Positions 47,619-61,244 of a DNA stretch of 64,000 bases are shown here, piece after piece. Position numbers and translations under genes: made by a program. The number at the start of each line of letters is the position of its first letter. Position 1 is the first letter of the stretch. The DNA is from Drechmeria coniospora. Its lineage: Eukaryota; Ascomycota; Sordariomycetes; Hypocreales; Ophiocordycipitaceae. The notes beneath the pieces were generated by a model. That model did no database searches. It worked only from the letters and a program-made list of their open reading frames with translations, and was not told the origin of the DNA. The stretch is taken from positions 9,854,520 to 9,918,519 of the forward strand of contig NC_054389.1 in NCBI RefSeq assembly GCF_001625195.1. Direction: 5' to 3'.

Positions 47619-48894
47619 GCAACGCCCTCGTTTTCACTTTTGCGCTTTTCTTCTGTATTCATCAGGGAGGATCCTGGCGCCTGAGCTTTTTTCACCTCTC
47701 GAATCGCATTCACGAACGAGCACAACTATGTAGACATGAACTTATGAGTTAATGGCAATCAAAATAGACGGCTTATTGTACTGTGCGTGGGTAGTCAGCT
47801 GCATTCGATTGCATTTCGGTGTTATCGCTCCAGGAGCTCAATTTACTCCGTACGTGTAGAGTGCATTGACCAGCATGCTTTCAACGTGCATCAATCCACG
47901 AGTGTACCAATGGACGGCAGCATGGAATATGTACCGTGACTCGCGCCCTAATACATCCATAACCTCATTCGGTGGCATGTGGCACGATGCTGAGGATCGT
48001 CGTCTGGTACAACTACGTTGTCTGCAACGCACACGACAATCTCCACCGACCTTTAAAAATACAAGGTGCAAATTTCATTTTTTATCGAGACTCCTCAGTC
48101 CGCTCTGGTTGTCCGTCCTGTAGTCGCGGGCACAGAAGCGCATCCTCCCTGCCTGCCCTTCGAAGCGTCCGTCCCGGCCTCCTCTGGCCGAGTCGAGCCT
48201 CGTCGGCTTCGGAGATGCGTGCCGTCCAACTCAAAATTCATAACCTGTGTCGAGCGGCGTCGCCCACGCTTTCGGTGCGAAACGCAGAAAGCCGGGTCGA
48301 ATGACACTTCACTTCCACCTATCTATGCTCATCGTCTCTCACCCATGTCCATCCATGTCCATGTTCCTTCTGTCGAGAGATCTTTGAGCAAGTTCCGACC
48401 AGAGAACCGAGAAATCCACTTTTGTCTATGTCTGCACGGCGATGACATGACCCTCTATCGTGAAAGCGAGAAAAATGCCCTAAGGGGGGAGCCCTGGTAG
48501 ACGGAACCGCGATGTCCATGTCGAGATCTAGCGTCTAGATCCGTTAACACCACGCTTCTGCCCAGGTATCCTTTCAAGTTCCCCCAAATTCGGTCTAAGG
48601 GTATCAATCGAGGAGAGTGCCGAAATCAAAATGAAATGCGATCTATCAGATGCGTCGTGAATGCCCCGTGACAGTCCCTGCCTCCGCCAAGGCACTCGTC
48701 CGTTTCCGCAGGTCATGAAGTCGCCATGTCGTCTGAATGTAACAAAAAGCAAAACCAAATCAAAGACGAAAACAAAAAAGCACGCGTCCAAAAAAGACTG
48801 CGATCAAAGCAGGGCGCCTTCCGAGGCGCAAAGGACGCATGTCGAAGCCACTCGTTCGACATGCGAGGTCGCAAGACCGATCGTGTGGTGATGT
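47619..48894. other. Intergenic between convergent genes
   Basis: 1.3 kb between the Ca2+-ATPase and DED1 stops. It should hold both 3' untranslated regions. One TACTCCGTA word occurs near 47845. No gene is supported. Confidence 0.55.
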
Positions 48895-50982
<2,088 letters not shown>

Positions 50983-53900
50983 GTTGGGTGTACCGACGTC
51001 AAATTGGTTGGGGTCAGGAGAGAGGTCGAGAGCTGAATGCGTGTGGAAATCGGTGGACGAAACCGTCGACTGTTCAAACTACACTCGTTGGAAAAGAGTG
51101 TAATGGCGAGATCTTTCCGCACGAAAAGGACTGGGAAAATGTGCTCGCAGAGAAGGAAACGGAGGGCCTGTTGGTCCCGATTTTCTTCCTGGAAACTAAT
51201 TACGGTGTGAGTAGGGAGTTGACACAAAACGCCGAGTGCCTGCAGGGTCCCTCGAAGAAGCACGCGGTATCTTCAAAGGAAAGACCAAGGAAAGACGAGG
51301 GGCGTCTTGGAGGAATGTGGAGGATGGGGTGATGGAGGATGAAGGGTTGTGGTTGGGAGGGTTGGGGTTTGTGGAGGAGAGGAAGAGAAGAAAAGGGACG
51401 AGAGAGCGAGTGGTCGGAGGAGGCAAACGGGGAAAAAAATCGGTTCGAGGGTGGTGAGGTGAGTGGCCAGAAGAGGTTAGTGGCCAATGCGAAGGAGGGT
51501 CAAATTTTTAATCGGGGCACCGCAGCCGCTGCGGTGCCAGTCAGCGAGGAGGCGCGGGGTGCACGCGGCCTGCAAGCATGTAATTACCGGTAGGCTGTCA
51601 GAGACGCAAGTACTGCAGCCGTACAGGCGGTAGCACCACCAGGCACGAAGGTACCTACCCAGTACTTGGCACCACATGGGCTGTGCGGTAGGCTCCTAGT
51701 CGGAGGTGGACCAACTAATAACGTGGTTCACCATTCAGCGTGGTCACTGTTCAGCCGTGGGCTCGTGGTAGATACAGTGAGTACAGTACCTACCTACTAC
51801 TGTACTTGCTAGGTAGAAGACACCACTCCTCGCCGCCCCGAGTGGGCGATCCGCGGCAGGCCAGAACCAAGTGCGGCTGGGCATCCATCACCTCTTGATA
51901 CCGACTCGGAGGCAGGCAGGCACATACATGTACAGCTGCAGCACTGGTAGGTACACACCACTCGTGGTTGGTGCCTAGGTACGATGCAGGCACAATAACG
52001 AGCACTTGGTGCTCGCACACGTGCAGTAGGTTCTGAGCACGGTCCCATGATGAGGACGACATTTAGAGGTACCTAGTGCCTCCGTAGTCGAATCGGCACG
52101 GAGGGCAAGTCATGGCACCCCCTCCATCGCCTCCACTTCCGCCACCAGCGACTCTTTGTGTGCGACGAGTGTGCGACGTGGACGCCTTCGAGTCGAGTGG
52201 CCGCCTTCCACTTTCCGCTGCATGTGCAGTACTTATTCATCGTTCCTCGTGTTGAAATGATACTGCATGATTTCGCAACTCTAGGTTTCACCTACACAGC
52301 AGCGCAATCAACCAGGTGTCATCGAGCGCAAAGCATGGATTCCCCCCCGACTAAGGCATTGCGGCGAAGTCCCCGAGCACAGCAACAAGTGTCCAGCGGG
52401 TATTACTGACCAGTGCAGATTAGTAGGTACCTACAGGTGCCTCCACCAGTACCTAAGTATGTAGTAGTATTCTCTGCCTGCTGTTGGGGTACTGCGGCGG
52501 TACCTCTTTTGTACAAGTACTTCCAGTACACACAGTTTCAGCTCATTCGAGAGTCGTCCACTACAGGGTAGGTGCTTTCCGACAACTGCAGCCAGCACCA
52601 GCTTTATCCTGAAGTGGAACAACTGCCCGCCCCTCTCCCCCCCTGAGCCACCAGTCGTTCCGACAGCCAACAGGTCCGTCCTTTGTACCTTGCCGGTACC
52701 AATCTTGTACATGTGTAGACGCAAGTGGTGCGAACCACGAGTACTACTAGTATGTGTCCGACTGCACGGAGTACAAGGAGGCACCAAACCAGCGAATGGG
52801 CACCGCTGGTTGCAGCGGAACATACCGGTAGAAGTGTGCAGAGTGCGCGAGTAAGCCTCAGGTCCTTGACAAAATGACCCGAGTTATGGAGGAGGTGGCC
52901 GAAAAGCACTCGCCGAGGGTGCCCGGCGGCAACATCTTGGTGAGTTTCCCCTGTTCTTTTGTTCTTCGCTTGAATGCCAACCCGTCGTCATGTCATTGCA
53001 AATCACATTGGACAACTATGACTCGGAAGAAACCAACTGCTGAAGCTGTCTTTGGCAAGGCCCAGAAGATGTAGAAAAGTACCTAGTGGTATTACGAGTA
53101 CCGAGTACATGTAACACAAGCAAGTAACTAGGTGCACAAGCAAGTAATTAGGTGTACAAGCAAGTAATTAGGTGCACAACGTACTAGGTAGGCGCCCAGT
53201 AATACTCGTACTAAGTGAGCACTAACGTAACAAGTAGACGCCTCAGCACAGTACGTGTGCTAGAATGAACCTAGTACTGAAGTAGTACTGAAGTACCCGT
53301 ACTGCTAGGCAACAGAGCAAGTAATGCACGTAAATACCAACTTAAGTACATGTACATTTACATGTACTGGTTAGTTCGGAACTTCGGATACAGTACAGTA
53401 CCTTATGTACGCTTAGACCAAGGGGCAACCGGCTTACAGTATGATGCTCGGGCAAATTCGGCAAAAGCGCCACTGTACTAGGTACTCATATTGTGCACTG
53501 TAAATGTACTGTGCATGGAAAATACAGGTACTGTTACGCCGAAATATGGCTTGCCCTGATTACCGATAGGCAATGTGCGGCTGCGGCTAACCAACGTGCA
53601 GCTGTCTGCGTCAGCGCCACCCATCGGTCTGCTTGCAGTCGTCCTGCGGTTCTCCCTCCAGTGACGACGGATCAACACAATGGTCATCAAGACTGGGATG
53701 CATCGATCGACCTAGTGCTCGCCTTGTGGTACTTGGTAATCACAAAGGCTGGTGTGGTACTCCGTACATGACATCACAATCACTGGACAGTGGCACATGC
53801 TCTTCTTGCCGAACTGGTCATGCGACCACGATCCCAGGTCAGCTTCCCGGCACTTGCCATGGGACAGGTCCATGCTATCTACTGTATACGCAGTGCATCG

Positions 53901-54516
53901 GCGAGTGGTAGCTACCATCGTCGAGTCGTCCTGTCCCCGTGTCGAAGTCACAGGGCTCGCGATAAAGGCTGAGGATATGCTCCCGGCGATCGTCAGGGTG
54001 GCACATCTCTCGTGTCATCATGTGGATTGGGGACGTCGATGAGGCCGAGTACGCATGACTGGACAACCATCCGTCAAGACATCAAACACGAGACCCTCAG
54101 GCGACGCGTCGGGTCCACACGAACAGCATGCGTGATTCTATCCGAAATTCCATCGTCGGTTGCGTTGCAGTAGACCTTCGATAGCCAACGATGACGTACA
54201 GGGTAGGCCGAGCAGCACCGAGCCATCGGCCAGGAGGCCCAGCGCAGGGTAGTGTTTGTTTCATACGGTGTATTGCGGATGATTTCACCAATCACCTACC
54301 CCCGACGGTGATGCATCGCCAACTGCCAAGGTTCTTTTTTTTTCAAAATAAACACCACTCTTTGGTGCAACTGGTGCGACGAGACCTTCTTCATCGAGCC
54401 CACGCCTCCAGTGTACCGGAACGCACTCGAGACGGAATATTCGATCAGATGCATCAATCAACGTCTCGTCTCATGGCCTAGTAGTACAATCCACCCCCGT
54501 GGCCGGAGTGAATGCC
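50983..54516. other. 3.5-kb intergenic region
   Basis: Between DED1 and the end of PRE1. The first 450 bases are AG-rich on the plus strand and are probably the DED1 leader and promoter. From about 51600 to 53500 the sequence is full of GTACCTA, GTACTT and TACTAGGT words, with a 20-bp tandem repeat at 53116. No protein or RNA gene is supported. Confidence 0.5.
53116..53175. repeat. 20-bp tandem repeat, 3 copies
   Basis: Unit ACAAGCAAGTAATTAGGTGC in three head-to-tail copies, differing at one or two bases, in intergenic DNA. A broken fourth copy begins at 53176. Confidence 0.95.
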
Positions 54517-55357
54517 TCAAGCGCTCTTCACCACGCGGTCATCGTCAAACTCAATCTCCCTGATGCCGTCCGCCTTGATCGCCTTGACGATCATGCCCTT
54601 GAAGTCAACCGGTAACCGTCTCTTCAGCTCGTCGGTGCACAACTGCAGGAGCTTGATACCCTCGTCAAGTTCGATGTCGGGGTGGTGGTGCTTGTCGAGA
54701 ATGGACAAGCAGTAGTACCTGTGGCGAGGTTAGTGCATCTCCCTCTCGACAGCTGCCATATGTGGGCGTCCTCGGGAGCGCCATGGCAAGGGGTGTTGCT
54801 CTCCACCTACTGTGCATATCCATGAGCGGCGTAGGGCACCTCGGCGAGTGCTGCCAGGTAGTCCAGCCAGTAGAGGTGCGGCTTGCCCGTGATGGGGTCG
54901 ACGCCGCCCATCAGCAGGTTCACGTTGTAGGGTTTCCGAGACCGCAGGCTCGAGGCAAGCTCGCCACGGACAAAGTGGGCGAGGGCCGAGGGTGACAGTT
55001 CAGTCTCGTTGCGCATCGAGTAGAGCTGAGCGTTTCTTTGGATGTATTCGGCGAATTGTACTGAAGACGATCAGCTCCTCGTCATCCTCGTCACCGGGCT
55101 GGCTCGATCCTGTCCGCACCCGTGTCACCCGACTCGCCCGAGAACGCCATCAGCACATGCTTGTTGAGGGACCGGGTCTTGTCGTCGGAGGCCTTGAGGA
55201 TCGTCGCTCCCCGCATCGCCGCCTTGGAGGCGGCGATGAGGGTGAAGTCCTTGCCCGTGATTCCCAGGAGAACCTCCCTAGGGACGCAATGTTACCACCA
55301 TGCTTCTCCGGTGAAGATGGATGCCATCACGAGCTGTAGGGGAGGGTAGACGTACAT
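54517..55357 (-). CDS. PRE1: 20S proteasome beta-4 subunit Pre1
   Basis: Non-catalytic beta-ring subunit (yeast Pre1/C11) of the 20S proteasome core. Exons (minus strand) 55357-55356, 55277-55120, 55060-54811 and 54718-54517 give 203 residues (yeast 198). The start codon appears split: AT at 55357-55356, GTACGT donor, CTAG acceptor, then G GAG GTT. This yields [20 protein letters not shown], the normal beta-4 opening, and no other ATG in frame exists just upstream. Later motifs: [56 protein letters not shown] and the end [12 protein letters not shown]. The N-terminus lacks a catalytic Thr, as expected for beta-4. It is divergent from RRP9. Confidence 0.92.
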
Positions 55358-55757
55358 TGCGAGTTGGCTTTTCTGCGGAGTTGCGATGCGGAAAGGTGCT
55401 TGCGGCAGGAAGAGCAAGAGACGACCGTTGAATGGAGGTGAGCTTGCTGCTTGTTTGCTCGCCAGCGACCTCTCAACTTGACCCAGCACAGCGGGCAATG
55501 GCCGTACCCGCTCCGCTCGCTAGGCTGATGGGCTGCGCGTCCAGGAGGAGCTCCCGTTAGTGCCAGAAGTGACCGCCCGCCCGCCCGGAATCACTATTCC
55601 CCGAAGGAAGCCTCTCATTGGCCGCAGCATTTCCTCCTTGGTGGGGTCACCCGTTTGTGGTCCGTCCAACTTGAACTTTTTTTTCGGCGTCGCTGTCGCC
55701 GCCTGCTCGTCTACGAGAAAATTGATGCCCGCCTCCAGTTTGAACGGGTGAGCGACC
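55358..55757. promoter_or_regulatory. Bidirectional promoter region PRE1/RRP9
   Basis: 400 bases between two divergent housekeeping starts. A CCAAT box in minus orientation (ATTGG at 55617-55621) lies about 140 bases before RRP9, in GC-rich sequence. No clear TATA box and no yeast-type proteasome (PACE) element was seen. Confidence 0.5.
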
Positions 55758-57554
55758 ATGTCCTCTTTCTTCACCGTTCCCGGTGCGCAGAAGAAGCGCA
55801 AGCGACCCGCGGCCCCGGACGCGCCCAAGAAGCGAGTCGCTGCCTCCAAGTCCTCCGGGAATTCCTCTCTCAAGGCCGCCTCGGCGACCAAGAAGCGGGC
55901 CAAGCGGGACGAGTCGAGCTCCGAATCCGAAGACGACGACGATGAGAGCTACGACAGCCCCTCCGACGTGGGCGAGGAAAGGGAGGCGAGCGGTTCGGAC
56001 GAGGAGGAAGAGACTGCCGCGGAGAAGAGGCTGCGGCTGGCCGAGCGATACCTGGAGAACGTGAAGCAGCACGTGGACGAGGTCGGCTTCGATGCCGCCG
56101 AAATCGACCGAGACCTCATCGCCGAGCGATTGCAAGAAGACGTTGCCGAGACGAAAGGACGGGTCTATCGTCAGTTGGCTTCCAAACTCGCCTTTGGAGA
56201 GGCATCCCAGACCTTCTTCCGAACCAACACCAACGCCGTCACATCCGTCGCCGCCTGCGCACCCTACTTCTACACCACCACCAAGGACATGTACCTGCAT
56301 AAATGGAGGACCCAAGACCTTCCCCAGCATCAATATCCGCAAACGACAAGACGCAAACCGAAGAAGCCACCGGCGCCGCCGAGGAAGAAGCCGCAGCTGG
56401 AATCCTGGATCCGGGGCAACGCGGGCAAGAGCAAGGACAACACCTACAAGAGGCACGTTGGCCAGATTCTGGCCGTTGCCGCATCGCCGGATGGAAAATA
56501 TGTCGTCACGGGCGGCGAGGACAAGAAGCTCATCGTCTACGATGCTGCGACGCTGAAGCCGATCAAGGTCATGAGCCATCACCGTGACGCCGTCACCGGT
56601 CTGGCTTTTCGCCGCGGCACGAATCAGCTGTACTCGTCCTCGAAGGACCGCACTGTCAAGGTCTGGAGTCTGGACGAGCTGGCCTATGTCGAGACGCTCT
56701 TTGGCCATCAGGATTCCGTCGTCGACATCGATGCCCTCGCCCAAGAGCGCTGCGTCAGCGTCGGCGCTCGCGACCGTACAGCCCGTCTATGGAAAGTCAT
56801 GGAGGAGACTCAGCTCGTCTTCCGCGGTGGCGCTGTCGACAAGAAACCCCGTCCGGGCATCGACCCACGTTCGCTCATGCGCGAAGGCAGCATGGACCGC
56901 ATCGCCATGATCGACGATGACCTCTTCGTCACGGGCAGCGACAACGGCGCCATTTCTCTCTGGAGCGTCACCAAGAAGAAGCCCGTCTACATCGAAGCCT
57001 TCGCCCACGGCATCGACCCCGCCCTCGCGCCCATGCAGGCCTCGGCCGAGGAACACCCCAGCGCCAGGGAAATCCCCGCGCCGGCGCCCCGCTGGATCAC
57101 GGCGCTCCGGACGATCCCCTACTCGGACGTCATCCTCAGCGGTAGCTGGGACGGCCACATCCGCGTCTGGAGGCTTAGCGAGGACAAGAAGTCGATCGAA
57201 CCCGTCGCCGTCCTCGGCTACCACCACCATGACGACAAAAACGACGAAGATGACGGTGCGTCGGGACGACCAGGTGCCAGCGCTCCGCCTGCCAATGAGT
57301 CCCGGCGTGCCATCCACGGCATCATCAACGATATTACTGTGTTTGAGCGTGGCGACCGCGGCAAGGATGGCCTGTGCATCGTCGCCGCCGTGTCGAAGGA
57401 GCACCGCCTCGGCCGGTGGAAGGTTTGCAAGGGAGTGCGCAACGGAGGCGTCGTCCTCGAGGTGCCGAGGATACAGAACGTGATGACGAATGGCGGCGAG
57501 GTACAAGAGGGCTCGGACGAGGACGAGGACAAGGACATGGTCGAGAACGAATAA
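55758..57554 (+). CDS. RRP9: Rrp9, U3 snoRNP WD-repeat protein
   Basis: U3-specific box C/D snoRNP protein (human U3-55K) needed in the nucleolus for early 18S pre-rRNA cleavage. Single exon, 598 residues (yeast about 570). Residues 1-95 are basic then acidic (KKRKRPAAP, then Ser/Glu/Asp-rich), a nucleolar-type tail. The conserved segment AAEKRLRLAERYLENVKQ and the linker RVYRQLASKLAFGEASQTF precede a seven-bladed WD40 propeller: TSVAACAPYFYTTTKDMYLHKW, GQILAVAASPDGKYVVTGG, SSSKDRTVKVWSLDELAYVE, GHQDSVVDIDALAQERCVS, ARDRTARLWKV, TGSDNGAISLWS and SGSWDGHIRVWR. An acidic low-complexity insert (DDKNDEDDG) sits late in the propeller. The C-terminus is acidic. Confidence 0.95.
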   Translation: MSSFFTVPGAQKKRKRPAAPDAPKKRVAASKSSGNSSLKAASATKKRAKRDESSSESEDDDDESYDSPSDVGEEREASGSDEEEETAAEKRLRLAERYLENVKQHVDEVGFDAAEIDRDLIAERLQEDVAETKGRVYRQLASKLAFGEASQTFFRTNTNAVTSVAACAPYFYTTTKDMYLHKWRTQDLPQHQYPQTTRRKPKKPPAPPRKKPQLESWIRGNAGKSKDNTYKRHVGQILAVAASPDGKYVVTGGEDKKLIVYDAATLKPIKVMSHHRDAVTGLAFRRGTNQLYSSSKDRTVKVWSLDELAYVETLFGHQDSVVDIDALAQERCVSVGARDRTARLWKVMEETQLVFRGGAVDKKPRPGIDPRSLMREGSMDRIAMIDDDLFVTGSDNGAISLWSVTKKKPVYIEAFAHGIDPALAPMQASAEEHPSAREIPAPAPRWITALRTIPYSDVILSGSWDGHIRVWRLSEDKKSIEPVAVLGYHHHDDKNDEDDGASGRPGASAPPANESRRAIHGIINDITVFERGDRGKDGLCIVAAVSKEHRLGRWKVCKGVRNGGVVLEVPRIQNVMTNGGEVQEGSDEDEDKDMVENE

Positions 57555-58097
57555 ATCATAGCGTCGTGTAATTCATAGATTTGGGATCCGCAAAGCCAAA
57601 GCCTGCTTTTGCTCTCGTCATCGCCTCCTACCAAGACAACGCCAGTCGCAATATGCCCTGCTTCCCACAAGCTCGTCGTGCATCTTCGCCGTGCATACGG
57701 GTGTTGAATCTACGAGGTGCGTCACATTGAGGTGATGGATTCGACAATAGTTGACGACTGGTAATTTACTCCGTACCGTTCCACGCGCGGCCTACCGGAT
57801 GCCTCACCATCCTCAGCCCGCGACTACTGTCGCAGCGCGAGCTCTCATGCCCATGTCCATCTCCATGTGCGCCCCCTCCCACAGATGACGTCCCGATCTC
57901 GGCAATCCGAGATCGGAACTTTGAAAATCCAATCGCATCGCTATGCACACAACTGAGTCCAATTCGCCTCGACGATGCCATGATCAAAACATGAGGGACG
58001 AAAAGAAAACTGCATCAAGGCACCACCCCCGGAAATATCCCATGGTATCTCGGAAACAAGAAAACAGCATGATGTTTTCGGCATCGATGGAGAGGAA
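57555..58097. other. Intergenic between convergent genes
   Basis: 543 bases separating the RRP9 and SUMO-protease stops. It should contain both 3' ends. One TACTCCGTA word is at about 57768. No gene is seen. Confidence 0.6.
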
Positions 58098-61000
58098 TCA
58101 TATTTCGCCTGTCAAGTCCACACTTTGATCGATGCCGTCGTATCCTGCCTCTGATCGGGCGGGCCGCTCGACACGTTCGGAGGATGTGTGTGAAAAGGGA
58201 TAAAAGTGCTTCTGCCGAGCGGTCTGTCTCTCTGCGCGTTGCTGCTTGACCAGAAGCATCGGATCTTTCTTAATAATCTCGATGGAGGCTTGTCGCACAG
58301 TTGCCGTCGTTGGCTGCCGCGATTTCTCCCCCTCGTCACCGTCGGCGGGCGAACTGGACAGGGGCTCGAGAAGGTTCATGCTCTTCTCCAAATCGACAAT
58401 TTCAGGCTTGGACGAAGGCATAAGCTCGTTGCCGCCAGCGGAACCAGCGTCGGAGTGCTTATGGGCGTGGGGGCTGATCCCTCGAAGGTTTCCTCCCGCC
58501 GATTCGGAGGCTGAGAAAAAAACGTCCTCTGGCGTCAACTGGGGGCTGCTACCGAGCTCGCTGATCAAATCAGGATCGGCATCGACAGGGAGCCCTTTCC
58601 GCTTCGGCGATGGGTTCGCCATGTCAGATTTGTTGGGCAGGCCGCCGGCAGAACCCTCGTCCGGCCTGTTTGCTAATGAATCAATCTCGGGCGACGGCTT
58701 TGGCGAAGCGGTAGAGATGCTTGCGGCTTGGCGACCTAGCCGCTTGCCCTTGTCCAGGGCCTTCTTCTGGGCCGCGGCGTTGCGCTTCGCCGCCTTCTCC
58801 TTGTCAAGTCGCTCCTGTTGCTCGGCCTGGAGCGTGAATAGCAAATCCCGGACGTTCCTTCTCAAGCTCGAAGGCTGAATATTCCATCCGGGATCTTCGC
58901 GTTGGAGTAGCTTGTTGGCCATTCCGTCTGGGTCTTTCAGGAACTCCTCCATGTATCCCAGAACGAAAACTCCACAGTCGCAGAAGTTGTCTTGGCAGGG
59001 AATCTTCTTGGCCGACATGCCGTTCGGTATCGCCGCCAGCTCGGTTCCCTTCTTGTTCCTGGCCTCCTCGATCAAGTACTCCTTCAACGCGCGGCAGGTA
59101 GGGGAGTGAGGAGACTCCAGGGAGTCGAGGGTGACAATCTTTGGTTGGTGTGGATTGATTGCTCTCGCAGCGTTGGCGGGTGGTGACGCCTGAAGAGTCT
59201 TGGAGGAGCGGGGAGTGGATACAATCTCGACAGATTGGTCCGACGGCAACTCGACGAGTTGAACATCGGGGTCGGGCACACCTTCCAGCGCGCCGGAGAC
59301 GTTGCAGATGATTGCCAAATACCAGTGAGCGTTCTCGTTGACGGGCACCATGACGTAATTGTACGAGAACAAATCGACCTTGGCGGTCCAGGCCTTGACG
59401 CCGTCGTAGTTGATCCTCCCCTTGGTAGACCTTAGCTTTTCGAAGAAGAAGGTGCTGAAGATGTAGACCTCGTTGAGAGAGGCCGGAGATTCCCTCTCCA
59501 GTTTGACTTGCAGGTATCGTATGTAAAAGTTGATGAGGTTGTCGTTGAGAAACTGACCCTCGTCAAGGCGGCGAATGTCTTCATCGTCGACGGTGGCCCT
59601 ATTTTTGCCCGTGGCAGGATATACGAGCGACCTCTGCCAGCTTGTCCGCCAGGCGGGATTTTGGACGGACCATCGTTTGGGGCTGAGGGGAGTCGCCGTT
59701 GGCGATGGCGGCCTGGTCCGGCGCGTCCTGAGACTCGCGCGTCGTTGCGTCGAGAAGTCGACATGGGCGTTTGATTCGGGCTCAGCACGATGTGGTACGT
59801 CGGTCGACTTCTGAACGGCCTCGGCTCGTTTTCCAGCCTCCCGCCTCGGCTGCTTCAATTCGTCTTCAGGCGCATCTTGGGCGGCGCACCAAGGTGGTCG
59901 ATCGCCTCGCGCGCCATCTGCTGTCGTTCCACTGGCGTCTCTGCGACCCTGACCATTCGTTTCCGAGTAACCGATGGCGTTCTCGACGGCGCGTTTGAAT
60001 ATCTTCTCGAGGTCAAGCCTATAATTTCGTCAGCACACCCGTCGACGACGTGACACGTCCCGGACTTTCACCTACTTGGCCGTCTCCTCCCGCTTTGCCG
60101 TGTCGGCCATGGAGACGAGCGCCTTGGCGCCCCTGGGACTCATGAACTCTAGAGCGAGCGATCCGGAGAAACCGGCAACCTGGGGGCGCGAGATGATGAC
60201 GTGAACGCCTTCCACCGACGCATGCTTCAAGGCGAAGGCTGCCGGGACATCGATGCGTAACCAGGGAAAGTTGGCTTCGGCTCCATTCGGAGTCATGGGT
60301 ATCAACCTGGAGCTGCCCTTGACGTGCTCGCGGAGGCCTACGAGGTTCTGCCGCTGACCGTTGCTCGAGTAGATGTGCTTGCCGCAAACGGCTTTCTTCA
60401 GCACCATGGGGCCGAGGGTGAGGGGGGAAACGTTGGCCTGCTGCCGAGGAAGGCCAAAGTCGGTCCGCTGGATATCCGCTCTGGACTCGGTCCTTCGTCG
60501 AGGATGGCTGACGTCGGAAAAATTGGTCAGCCTCTTCGGCCTTCGATCCATCAGGGGACTGCCGCGGCTCAGCTCGTCCTCGGAGTCCTGAATGGGGTCG
60601 GCGTCTGCCTTTGCCGGCTTCTGTCGCTTGACCGGGGGAGCCGACGGTTCCGACTGAGGTTGCATGGCCCGCTTCGATAGCGATCGCTGGGACTCGTTGG
60701 ACGGAGCGGTGCGTGCTGCCGTGGAATCGATGGCGAGCATGTCGGGGCTGCAATCACTAGCCGGCTCGAGAGGCCGGCCGGGCGTTTCGTGCATCTCAAT
60801 GGCGCTCTTTGCGGCCTGGTGTATGCTCGGCGCTCGGCTCCTTCGCACGCGTGAGCCGGCCTTGCCGAGACTGGCTTGCGACGCTCTGTATTCGTGGATG
60901 CCGGCGGCGGCGTTGGGGAGCGACTTTCCGGTGGTGGGACTTGCCGTGCTTGCAGTGATTCCAACTTCCCAACCGTCATCCTGCCCGAGGTGGTCCCTCT

Positions 61001-61244
61001 CACGCGGGTGGAAGTAGGGACTCTTGTGCGGCGGGCGAGCCTTGGACCCGTGGTGGCCGTGCGACTTGGCCGAGAGAGAAGAACTCCCAGGAAGGGGCGG
61101 ACAGGAAGGGGACGCTAGAGAAAGAGTGTCCAAGGGGCCGGCTGCCTTATTGATGGCCCTCTGCTCGAAGGTTAGCCTCCGTACTGGGTTGGAGGAGGCA
61201 GGGAAGGAGGAGGAGGCGGGACGCACAATACGATCACGTCCCAT
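58098..61244 (-). CDS. ULP2: Ulp2-type SUMO-specific cysteine protease
   Basis: C48-family protease that trims SUMO from proteins, here of the Ulp2/SENP6-7 type. Exons (minus strand) 61244-60076 and 60018-58098 give 1029 residues. The first 430 residues are disordered apart from a PH-like stretch at about 300-385 (KHIYSSNGQRQNL, FPWLRIDVPAAFALKHASVEGVHVIISR as separate words), known from Ulp2 relatives. The catalytic domain runs about 540-790: LNDNLINFYIRYLQ, NENAHWYLAI (His621), VTLDSLE (Asp688), Gln732 and QDNFCDCGVFVLGY (Cys738); an insertion separates His and Asp, typical of Ulp2. A 240-residue disordered tail follows, ending GIDQSVDLTGEI, which looks like a SUMO-interacting motif. Intron 1 (57 nt) joins DTAKREETAK to LDLEKIFKRAVENA. 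The start is uncertain: the frame stays open 49 codons upstream without an ATG. Confidence 0.88.
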
